A stretch of DNA of 7,385 nucleotides from DATDRS01 sp035291605 (GCA_035291605.1 DATDRS010000489.1:1-7385), one strand, 5' to 3'; numbered from the stretch's first letter, positions 1 to 5,632 are shown. Notes: a model not told the origin generated them from the sequence alone. Numbers and translations are program-made.

Positions 1-1
1 G

Positions 2-220
2 TTGGGCTACGACATGAATACCATCGAGTGGGCCATCCGCGACGGGATGCCTTACGCGATTGACTTCATGAACCCCGCGCCGGACATGGACATCAACTCG
101 ACCGGCTACGAGTATCATCGCTGGTGCGTGGAGAAGATGGCGGATCTGTGCCTCCGCCTGGCCCACGAGCGCCCGCCGCAGGGAGGGGAGATGAGGTGGA
201 ATAAGGTGTTTGGAGGGTGA
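2..220 (+). CDS. ATP-grasp amidoligase, C-terminal fragment (5' end outside window)
   Basis: Only the last 72 codons are present; the frame is open from the window edge and no credible start is visible, so the gene is cut by the window and need not be broken in the genome. The visible part begins LGYDMNTIEWAIRDGMPYAI and continues DFMNPAPD. This is the final strand-loop of an ATP-grasp catalytic domain, where an acidic residue and an Asn two residues on (D-F-M-N) usually bind the Mg-ATP. I recall very similar tails in RimK-like ATP-grasp proteins encoded next to permuted ATP-grasp and carboxylate-amine ligase genes. ATP-grasp enzymes join a carboxylate to an amine through an acylphosphate; the substrates here are unknown. 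It lies on the same strand as the three ligases that begin at 1753 and was probably part of the same cluster before the 221-1740 intrusion. The family call is moderately sure, given the short fragment. Confidence 0.7.
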   Translation: MGYDMNTIEWAIRDGMPYAIDFMNPAPDMDINSTGYEYHRWCVEKMADLCLRLAHERPPQGGEMRWNKVFGG

Positions 221-223
221 GGT

Positions 224-266
224 AATCGCGGATTACACAGATTAGAAACCTGTGTAATCCGCGATT
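224..266. repeat. perfect inverted repeat, 17-bp arms, 9-nt loop
   Basis: The left arm AATCGCGGATTACACAG (224-240) is matched exactly by its reverse complement at 250-266, with loop attagaaac at 241-249. It starts four bases after the stop of the truncated ATP-grasp gene. The element also has internal word repetition (gatta-cacag-atta). It could act as a hairpin at the 3' end of the upstream transcript, but there is no T-tract after it, so a classical intrinsic terminator is not supported. A dispersed palindromic (REP- or MITE-like) repeat is the better reading. It marks the edge between GC-rich ligase DNA and the AT-rich gene that follows. Confidence 0.85.
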
Positions 267-315
267 CGAGGCCCCCTCGCAAATGCATCATTTGCATTTT
301 GAGAAGTTGACGCCG

Positions 316-1269
316 ATGGAACCCAGAAAAGAATTGCTTGCCAAAGTTGAAAGGATAAAAGCGATCCTTGTAGACCGCGCGACTGGCGGTCAACCGTCCG
401 ATGACGAATACTCTCAACTTCGCCAAGATTTAGCTTCATCTTCATTGAGAGATGTACTACCGCGCTTTGTTTTAACCAGCCGCACTGTTCGAGAATTTTG
501 GGGCTTCATACAGCCCAAATTCCCATCATACAGGCAACGCGCAGAATTTTTACAAAAGGAGTTCGAGCCACTTCTAAACTCGCTTGAACTTGGGGAAGTG
601 GACGAAGAATCAATTCTGGTTCACAGCGATTTGTTTAAACATCAATTTCCGGCAGGGCTACCCTTTGGCCTGAAAAAGCCGAGCTTGGCCGTCACATCTC
701 AAAAGGGTTTGCAAAGAACTCAATTTGAGACTGAAAAGGGCATTGGGGTACTCCGAGAAGGAATTTATCCAAGTTTCACGTTCAAACAACTATGTGAAAG
801 ATTAGACGTAACCAAGTTGGGTTATAGCGATTGGCCTACTGCCCTCACATCCAGCATTCAAACTGAAACAGAGAAAACGTTCTTTATGAAGTACGCAAAC
901 ACCTTTAATATGCGTTCCACCGACATACCCGTATTGATACCTCAGGCATGGATACAGTGGCACTCTAAAACAAAGCAAGATTTACGCTCAACGGCATCAT
1001 CATACGCTGATGAACTGTATAGAGTTGATTTTGTCGCCTTTTGGGATAATAGACGCTATGCGATTCCCATAGACGATATAAGCCATTATGCCAAGAGAAG
1101 TGGCAAAACCTGGGAAGCAAGCGAAGTTGAATATTCCAAGCGGCTGAGAGAGGACCGCAAACTCCGAAAAACCGGATGGCAAGTTTTTCGAGTCAGTAAT
1201 TGGGAAATGCGCAGCGAAGACGCAATTCCTGAAATCCTTTCAGACCTGAAAGAGTTTATAGGCTTTTAG
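316..1269 (+). CDS. Low-GC protein with C-terminal restriction-endonuclease-like domain; possible defence gene
   Basis: The predicted protein has 317 residues from ATG 316, which has a weak GAGAAG nine bases upstream. An in-frame ATG at 283 would add 11 residues, but it lies inside a small hairpin (279-295). The N-terminal ~90 residues are helical and charged, with a DEYSQLRQDL ... PRFVLTSRTVREFWGFIQPK ... FEPLLNSLE pattern that I associate, from memory, with N-terminal domains of abortive-infection-type proteins. The C-terminal ~80 residues fit a PD-(D/E)XK / DUF559-like nuclease layout: RVDFVAFW (Asp238), then AIPIDDISHYAK (Asp253, His257), then EDRKLRKTGWQVFRVSN, the usual 'DR..L...GW.V.R' end. 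The position where relatives usually carry Glu in an I-E-x-D motif is Pro251, so catalysis may be altered or lost. The gene is about 40-45% GC by eye against 60-65% around it, which suggests recent transfer. It has no relation to the ligases. The fold is inferred from pattern only. Confidence 0.6.
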   Translation: MEPRKELLAKVERIKAILVDRATGGQPSDDEYSQLRQDLASSSLRDVLPRFVLTSRTVREFWGFIQPKFPSYRQRAEFLQKEFEPLLNSLELGEVDEESILVHSDLFKHQFPAGLPFGLKKPSLAVTSQKGLQRTQFETEKGIGVLREGIYPSFTFKQLCERLDVTKLGYSDWPTALTSSIQTETEKTFFMKYANTFNMRSTDIPVLIPQAWIQWHSKTKQDLRSTASSYADELYRVDFVAFWDNRRYAIPIDDISHYAKRSGKTWEASEVEYSKRLREDRKLRKTGWQVFRVSNWEMRSEDAIPEILSDLKEFIGF

Positions 1270-1318
1270 CTGGCGTGATGCGTCCCTTTCTTTTTCGTGA
1301 GCAGTAGAGGGGGTGACC

Positions 1319-1687
1319 TCATGCTGCCACAGGAATAGGTGGCTTCTCAACCGAAGTGATCGGCACACTCTCCGCCGGCGAGGGCGTGTAGGTGGAAACC
1401 TTGAGAATCTGGTTCACGGGCGGCCGGGTAATAATGTCAATCACCGTTTCCTGCCACTCCGGTTCGAGTTCTTTTAAGCCGCTCAGCGGGAAACTGCGCG
1501 GTCCCAGTTTCGTCAGTTGCACGAGAACCGAGAAGTCCATCAATGTCAAGCCTACCGCACGTTTCTCCGCGCGGTTGAACCGCAGCAGGATATTCTCGTT
1601 CAATTCCACTGCTGCCGTCACCTTCTCGCCGGGCGAGAAGGAAATATAGAGAACGTCGGCTTCCTTGTCGTAAGAGTAGGTTGGCAT
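1319..1687 (-). CDS. DUF2283 family protein with C-terminal extension
   Basis: The predicted protein has 122 residues from ATG 1687-1685. The first ~55 residues (MPTYSYDKEADVLYISFSPG ... VELNENILLRFN ... AVGLTLMDFS) match the compact beta-rich DUF2283 pattern: Y-D-x-E-A-D-x-L-Y-I near the start and a V-G-L-x-L-x-D-F/A-S strand near the end. Typical members are 50-80 residues, so the ~65-residue Pro-rich tail here is extra. A TTG at 1735 would extend the protein by 16 residues, but that stretch contains the likely promoter, so I prefer the ATG; no strong ribosome site is visible. The gene is convergent with the low-GC gene (49-bp gap) and divergent from the gene at 1753. DUF2283 genes often pair with a DUF4258 partner in suspected toxin-antitoxin pairs; no partner is seen here. 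Molecular function is unknown. Confidence 0.75.
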   Translation of the reverse strand: MPTYSYDKEADVLYISFSPGEKVTAAVELNENILLRFNRAEKRAVGLTLMDFSVLVQLTKLGPRSFPLSGLKELEPEWQETVIDIITRPPVNQILKVSTYTPSPAESVPITSVEKPPIPVAA

Positions 1688-1723
1688 AAGTCTGCTATCG
1701 GATTTGCCTTTCGCGCTACCAGG

Positions 1724-1729
1724 ATTATA
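1724..1729 (-). promoter_or_regulatory. -10 hexamer for the DUF2283 gene
   Basis: On the minus strand this reads TATAAT, a perfect sigma-70-type -10 box, about 37 bases upstream of the ATG at 1687. No good -35 is present at 16-18 bp spacing, so this is a probable but unproven promoter. Its upstream half would overlap the start of the divergent ligase gene at 1753. Confidence 0.35.
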
Positions 1730-1752
1730 GTACAAAACAAACAGAGGAATCC

Positions 1753-3159
1753 ATGACGGATTTACGCGAAGCCATAGACTTCTACCACTCCCTCCTCGAC
1801 GACAGCACGGCGCGGGAGAGCCAGGGCCAACTCAACGACCAACTCCACCGCCGCGAGTTGTTCTTCGGCGAGCGCCCGCTCTGCACCGTCCTCCGCCCGC
1901 GCTTCCTCACCACCGAGCAATATCATCACCTTCAGCGCGCTATTCGCTCGGTGATGCCGGCCTTCGCTAAAGCGCATCAGGCCGCGCTCGCCGATCCCGC
2001 CTTCCGCGCCCAATTCAGGCTCGCCGACTGGGAAGAGGAACTCATCCAGGCCGACCCCGGCTTTCGCGCCCCCAGCCCCACCGCGCGGATGGACACGTTT
2101 TTCACCCCTCACCCCCGACCCCTCTCCCCCCACGCGGAGAGGGGCGAAGGGGTGAGCGAGGATGGTTTGTACTTCACCGAGTATAACGCCGAAACCCCTG
2201 CCGCCCCGGCCTACAACGACGTGCTCTCCGAAGTCTTCTTCGGCTTGTCTGTCATGCGCGCCTTCGAGCGGCGCTACGAGGTCCGCCCGCTCCCCGGCCG
2301 GCACCACGTCCTCCACGCCCTGCTCGACGCATACGCTCAATGGGGCGGGCGCGAGCGGCCGCGCATCGTCATCTTGGATTGGCGCGAAGTGCCAACCTAC
2401 AGCGAGTTCGTCCTCTTCCAGGATTACTTCCGCGCGCAGGGCTACGAGTGCCTCATCGCCGACCCGCGCGAGTTCGAGTACCGCGACGGGAAACTGCTCG
2501 CGGACGGGATCACCCCGGTCAATCTGATCTACAAGCGCGTCCTCATCAGCGAACTCGTCGCCCGCGGCGGCCTCGACCAGGCGGTGGTGCGGGCCGTGCG
2601 CGATGGCGCAGTGTGCATGGTCAACCCGTTCCAATGCAAGATTTTGCACAAGAAGGCGAGCCTGGCAGTGTTGAGCGACGAAGCGAACAGCCGTCTCTTC
2701 AGCGCGGACGAGCTGCGGGTGATTCAAACCCACATCCCCTGGACCCGCGTCGCCGCCGAGCGCCGCACACGGTACGAGGGCCGTGAGGTTGACCTGATTC
2801 CATTTCTCAGCCAGCACAAAGACGATTTCGTCCTCAAGCCCAACGACGAGTACGGCGGCAAGGGGATCGTGCTGGGGTGGGAGGCGAGTCAGAGCGATTG
2901 GGAGGCAGCCCTCAAGACCGCGCTGGCCGAGCCGTACATCGTCCAAAAGCGTGTCAACCTGCCCAGCGAGCCATACCCGAGCCTGATCGAGGGCAACGTG
3001 AAAATCTTCGACCGGATGCTCGACACCAACCCGTACATCTGGTACGGCGATTACGTCTCGTGCTGTCTCACCCGCCTCTCGACGGCAGCCCTGCTCAACG
3101 TGACGGCGGGCGGGGGCTCGACGGTGCCGACGTTTGTAGTAGAGAAACGTGATGCGTGA
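1753..3159 (+). CDS. Circularly permuted ATP-grasp ligase (glutathionylspermidine-synthase-like)
   Basis: The predicted protein has 468 residues from ATG 1753, preceded by AGAGGA at 1743-1748. ATP-grasp-type features appear in the order expected of the circularly permuted group: an N-terminal substrate region with RMD (about 113-115) and EYNAETPAAPAYND (143 onward), YKRVLISEL, then MVNPFQCKILHKKASLAVLSDE, the nucleotide-binding FVLKPNDEYGGKGI with Lys362 and the GGKG loop near 368-371, YIVQKRV (about 395-401), and the terminal TAGGGSTVP (451-459). The enzyme should use ATP to couple a carboxylate to an amine; the substrate is unknown. Residues about 119-136 are encoded by a palindromic repeat inserted in frame, between segments that relatives normally join closely. 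The last residues and stop codon fall within the start of the next dispersed repeat. It is the first of three co-directional ligase genes and was probably co-transcribed with them. The family call is good; the exact subfamily is uncertain. Confidence 0.82.
   Translation: MTDLREAIDFYHSLLDDSTARESQGQLNDQLHRRELFFGERPLCTVLRPRFLTTEQYHHLQRAIRSVMPAFAKAHQAALADPAFRAQFRLADWEEELIQADPGFRAPSPTARMDTFFTPHPRPLSPHAERGEGVSEDGLYFTEYNAETPAAPAYNDVLSEVFFGLSVMRAFERRYEVRPLPGRHHVLHALLDAYAQWGGRERPRIVILDWREVPTYSEFVLFQDYFRAQGYECLIADPREFEYRDGKLLADGITPVNLIYKRVLISELVARGGLDQAVVRAVRDGAVCMVNPFQCKILHKKASLAVLSDEANSRLFSADELRVIQTHIPWTRVAAERRTRYEGREVDLIPFLSQHKDDFVLKPNDEYGGKGIVLGWEASQSDWEAALKTALAEPYIVQKRVNLPSEPYPSLIEGNVKIFDRMLDTNPYIWYGDYVSCCLTRLSTAALLNVTAGGGSTVPTFVVEKRDA
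2108..2156. repeat. palindromic repeat inserted in frame within the permuted ATP-grasp gene
   Basis: The outer arm ctcacccc (2108-2115) pairs with ggggtgag (2149-2156). After a small internal loop, ccccctctcc-type bases 2119-2127 pair with 2136-2144 (nine pairs), leaving loop 2128-2135. It is translated as PHPRPLSPHAERGEG, a peptide I recognise as the read-through of a very common dispersed palindrome of the 'cccctctccc ... gagaggg' kind in many bacterial genomes. There is no stop and the frame is kept. Exact insertion borders and target duplications are not clear. Confidence 0.85.
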
Positions 3160-3168
3160 TGCGTATTG

Positions 3169-3208
3169 CGTATTCCGTATTGCGTAGCGTTACGCAATAC
3201 GGAATACG
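3169..3208. repeat. perfect inverted repeat, 18-bp arms, 4-nt loop, between two ligase genes
   Basis: The left arm CGTATTCCGTATTGCGTA (3169-3186) and its exact reverse complement (3191-3208) enclose the tetraloop gcgt. Just upstream, 3151-3170 is made of short related words (gatgcgt, gatgcgt, attgcgt), and the stop codon of the preceding gene (3157-3159) falls within these. The right arm ends one base before tcaaggagcg, the ribosome site of the next gene. In mRNA this would form a very stable hairpin between the two cistrons. There is no T-tract, so it is a dispersed repeat that could stabilise or partly attenuate the message, not a standard terminator. Confidence 0.9.
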
Positions 3209-3210
3209 TC

Positions 3211-3216
3211 AAGGAG
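3211..3216 (+). promoter_or_regulatory. Shine-Dalgarno site AAGGAG fixing the YbdK-type start
   Basis: AAGGAG lies five bases before ATG 3222 and directly after the 3169-3208 hairpin. It decides for MERPSLTIGIEEEY as the N-terminus against a GTG at 3156, which would add 22 residues translated from the palindromic repeat. Confidence 0.85.
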
Positions 3217-3221
3217 CGATT

Positions 3222-4334
3222 ATGGAGCGCCCCTCCCTCACCATCGGTATCGAAGAAGAGTACCAAATCGTAGACCCCCACACGCGCGAGCTCCGGGCGT
3301 ACATCACCGAGTTGCTCGAGGCAGGCAAGATCATCCTGGCCGAGCAGGTCAAGGCGGAACTGCACCAATCCATCGTGGAGGTCGGCACGAACGTTTGCCG
3401 CACGCCGGCCGAGGCGCGGGCTGAGCTGGTGCGCCTGCGTCGGGGCGTGATGGAACTGGCCGCAAAGAACGGCCTGAAGATCGCCGCTGCCGGGACCCAT
3501 CCCTTCTCGCTGTGGACGGAGCAGCCGATCACCCCGTTCGAGCGCTACATCGGCGTGCGGCAGGACATGGCCGACCTCGCCCAGCAGTTGCTCATCTTCG
3601 GCACGCACATCCACATCGGCATCGAAGACCGCGAGTTCATGATTGACGCGATGAACGTGGCCCGCTATCTGCTGCCGCACCTGCTCTGCCTCTCCACCAG
3701 CTCGCCGTTCTGGATGGGGCGCAATACCGGCCTCAAGTCGTACCGGAGCATCATCTTCCGCAACTTCCCACGCACGGGGATCCCGCGCGAGTTCCGCTCG
3801 TGGAACGACCTGATGGAGACGGTGGACGTCCTGGTCAAGACCAACTCCATCCCCGATGGCACGAAAATCTGGTGGGACATCCGCCCCAACTGGAATTACC
3901 CTACACTCGAAATCCGCATCTGCGACGTGTGCACCCGCGTGGACGAAGCCATCTGCCTCGCGGCCATCTATCAGGCCATCATCGCCAAAATCTGGAAGCT
4001 GCGCCGTGACAACATGACTTTCCGCATCTACCCCGAAAGTTGGATTGAAGAGAACAAGTGGCGCGCGGTGCGCTATGGGCTGGACGGCAAGATGATTGAC
4101 TTCGGCAAGCAGGCCGAACTCTCCGCCCGCGACCTGTGCCGCGAGCTCGTGGGGTGGTTCATTGACGACGTGGTGGACGACCTGGGGAGCCGCCGGGAGG
4201 TCGAATACGCCTACCGCATCCTCGACGAAGGCACCAGCGCCGACCGCCAGCTGGCCGCCTACGAGCGCACCGGCGATTTGAAGGCGGTGGTGGATCAGTT
4301 GATTCGAGAGACGGAAGAAGGAGTCTTAGAGTAA
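3222..4334 (+). CDS. YbdK/GCS2-type carboxylate-amine ligase
   Basis: The predicted protein has 370 residues, the normal length for the YbdK branch of the glutamate-cysteine ligase 2 family. Hallmarks are visible in order: LTIGIEEEYQIVD at the N-terminus (Glu11-Glu13 cluster, metal/ATP side), GTHIHIGIED at 127-136 (metal-binding His129 and His131), the SPFWMGRNTGLKSYRS substrate loop, and WWDIRPNWNYPTLEIRICD at 217-235 (Asp219, Arg221, Glu230, Arg232). Such enzymes activate a carboxylate, often the gamma-carboxyl of Glu, with ATP and join it to an amine. E. coli YbdK has weak glutamate-cysteine ligase activity, but the true substrates of most members are unknown. The flanking ATP-grasp genes suggest it provides one bond of a multi-step peptide-like product. 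It ends in TAA at 4332-4334, followed at once by another palindrome. I give no symbol, because orthology to E. coli ybdK is not shown. Confidence 0.9.
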   Translation: MERPSLTIGIEEEYQIVDPHTRELRAYITELLEAGKIILAEQVKAELHQSIVEVGTNVCRTPAEARAELVRLRRGVMELAAKNGLKIAAAGTHPFSLWTEQPITPFERYIGVRQDMADLAQQLLIFGTHIHIGIEDREFMIDAMNVARYLLPHLLCLSTSSPFWMGRNTGLKSYRSIIFRNFPRTGIPREFRSWNDLMETVDVLVKTNSIPDGTKIWWDIRPNWNYPTLEIRICDVCTRVDEAICLAAIYQAIIAKIWKLRRDNMTFRIYPESWIEENKWRAVRYGLDGKMIDFGKQAELSARDLCRELVGWFIDDVVDDLGSRREVEYAYRILDEGTSADRQLAAYERTGDLKAVVDQLIRETEEGVLE

Positions 4335-4340
4335 TCGGTG

Positions 4341-4395
4341 AACAGTGATCAGCGATCAGTCATCAGCAGGGCAGGGTTACTGACTGATCACTGTT
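4341..4395. repeat. inverted repeat of 'gatcagt' type between two ligase genes
   Basis: AACAGTGATCAG (4341-4352) is exactly reverse-complemented at 4384-4395. An inner segment, gatcagtca (4354-4362), can alternatively pair with tgactgatc (4381-4389), so two mutually exclusive stems are possible. The element is built of near-tandem words (gtgatca, gcgatca, gtcatca). It begins seven bases after the YbdK-type stop and ends one base before tcaaggagcg, the ribosome site of the next gene. There is no T-tract. It is probably a dispersed repeat family in this genome. Confidence 0.8.
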
Positions 4396-4397
4396 TC

Positions 4398-4403
4398 AAG
4401 GAG
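4398..4403 (+). promoter_or_regulatory. Shine-Dalgarno site AAGGAG fixing the ATP-grasp start
   Basis: AAGGAG lies six bases before ATG 4410. It supports MSHPITILCLA as the N-terminus over a GTG at 4338, which would add 24 residues translated from the palindrome. The surrounding ten bases, tcaaggagcg, are identical to those at 3209-3218. Confidence 0.85.
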
Positions 4404-4409
4404 CGCCCC

Positions 4410-5618
4410 ATGTCCCATCCCATTACGATCCTGTGTCTCGCCAGTTACTTTAAGGGCGCGGCGTTCATCCGCCAGGCCAAGCAACTGGGATGCAGAGTCA
4501 TCGTCGTCGCCAAAGAGGCGTTCAAGGACGAAGACTGGCCGCGCGCGAGCATTGACGAAATCTACTTCATGCCCGACCTGACTAAGCGCCCGGACGTCAT
4601 CTACGGTGTGAGTTATCTCGCGCGCTCACACGCCATTGATCAAGTCATCGCGCTCGACGACTTCGACGTGGAGACTGCCGGGGCGTTGCGCGATCACATG
4701 CGTCTGCCGGGCATGAAAGAATCGCACGCCCGCCACTTCCGCGATAAGCTCGCCATGCGCACGCAGGCCCGCGAGGGCGGCCTGCTCGTCCCCGCGTTCA
4801 CTGGCGTGTTCAACTATGACCGCCTGCGCGAGTTCGCGGCGCGTGTGCCGCCGCCCTGGGTGCTCAAGCCCCGCTCTGAAGCCAGCTCGATGGGCATCAA
4901 GAAACTCAATCACGCCGACGAATTATGGCCTCTCCTCGACGCGCTCGGCGATCAACAGTCGTTCTTCGTGCTGGAGCAGTTCATCCCCGGCGAGGTGTTC
5001 CACGTGGACGGGCTGGTCCAGGACGGCGAGGTGCTGTTCGCCATCGCCAGCCAGTACCGCCTGCCGCCGATGAGCGTGTATCAAGGCGGCGGCGTGTTCG
5101 TCACCCGCACGCTTGACCGGGACTCCGCCGACGCGCAGGCGCTGCTCGACCTCAACCGGCAGCTGCTCAAGGCGCTGGGCGCGCTGCGCGGCGCGACGCA
5201 CGCCGAGTATATCAAAGCCCATGTGGACGGTCGTCTCTATTTCCTGGAGTGCGCGGCGCGGGTGGGCGGCGCGAACATTGCCGAGGCGGTGGAGTTCGCC
5301 ACGGGCATCAACCTGTGGGCCGAGTGGGCGCGGATCGAAGCCGCGTTCCTGCGCGGCGAGCCATATCAACTCCCGCCGACCCGGCCGGGCTATGCCGGTG
5401 TGATCAACTGCCTGGCCAAGCAGGAATGGCCCGACCTCTCGGCCTACGGCGATCCTGAAGTCATGTGGCGGTTGAAGAAGAAATATCACGCGGGGTTGAT
5501 CGTATCCTCGCCCGACGCGGGGCGCGTGCACTCCTTGCTGGACGCATACGCCCAGCGTTTTGCGCAGGACTTCCTCGCCGTGATGCCTCCATTGGAGAAG
5601 GCGGCGGATGCGAGGTAA
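4410..5618 (+). CDS. ATP-grasp domain ligase (carbamoyl-phosphate-synthetase-like type)
   Basis: The predicted protein has 402 residues with the usual three-part ATP-grasp layout. The N-terminal pre-ATP-grasp domain has a beta-alpha-beta start (ITILCLASYFKGAAFIRQAK) and IDQVIALDDFDVETAG. The nucleotide-binding lobe has WVLKPRSEASSMGI at 150-163 (Lys153 and the flexible Ser/Gly loop) and FVLEQFIPGEVFHVDG around 186-201 (Glu189 for the adenine side, then the specificity strand). The metal site is FLECAARVGGANI at 278-290 (Glu280, Arg284, Gly-Gly, Asn289). This resembles the L-amino-acid ligase / carbamoyl-phosphate-synthetase L-chain group, which forms amide or peptide bonds from a carboxylate via an acylphosphate. 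It is last in the three-gene ligase run, 75 bp after the YbdK-type gene. The substrate is unknown. The family call is secure. Confidence 0.9.
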   Translation: MSHPITILCLASYFKGAAFIRQAKQLGCRVIVVAKEAFKDEDWPRASIDEIYFMPDLTKRPDVIYGVSYLARSHAIDQVIALDDFDVETAGALRDHMRLPGMKESHARHFRDKLAMRTQAREGGLLVPAFTGVFNYDRLREFAARVPPPWVLKPRSEASSMGIKKLNHADELWPLLDALGDQQSFFVLEQFIPGEVFHVDGLVQDGEVLFAIASQYRLPPMSVYQGGGVFVTRTLDRDSADAQALLDLNRQLLKALGALRGATHAEYIKAHVDGRLYFLECAARVGGANIAEAVEFATGINLWAEWARIEAAFLRGEPYQLPPTRPGYAGVINCLAKQEWPDLSAYGDPEVMWRLKKKYHAGLIVSSPDAGRVHSLLDAYAQRFAQDFLAVMPPLEKAADAR

Positions 5619-5632
5619 ACGGATGGGAAAAA

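Noticed and set aside
224..266. Intrinsic terminator for the first ATP-grasp gene
   Set aside because: The stem is perfect but is not followed by a T-run, and its word structure is that of a dispersed repeat.
1762..2946. 394-codon minus-strand open frame opposite the permuted ATP-grasp gene
   Set aside because: It has a low-complexity Glu/Ala/Val/Gly composition and no motifs, while the plus-strand frame carries the ATP-grasp signatures.
3156..3221. Upstream GTG start for the YbdK-type gene
   Set aside because: The extra 22 residues are translated palindrome. The strong AAGGAG and the family's usual N-terminus fix the start at 3222.
3051..3680. 209-codon minus-strand open frame across the 3169-3208 repeat
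   Set aside because: Part of it is simply the translated palindrome (RNATQYGIRNTHHAS) and the rest is antisense to the YbdK-type gene.
224..4395. CRISPR array
   Set aside because: The palindromes differ in sequence, are more than a kilobase apart and have no regular spacers; no cas gene is present.
4338..4409. Upstream GTG start for the second ATP-grasp gene
   Set aside because: The extra residues come from the gatcagt repeat. AAGGAG at 4398-4403 fits ATG 4410.
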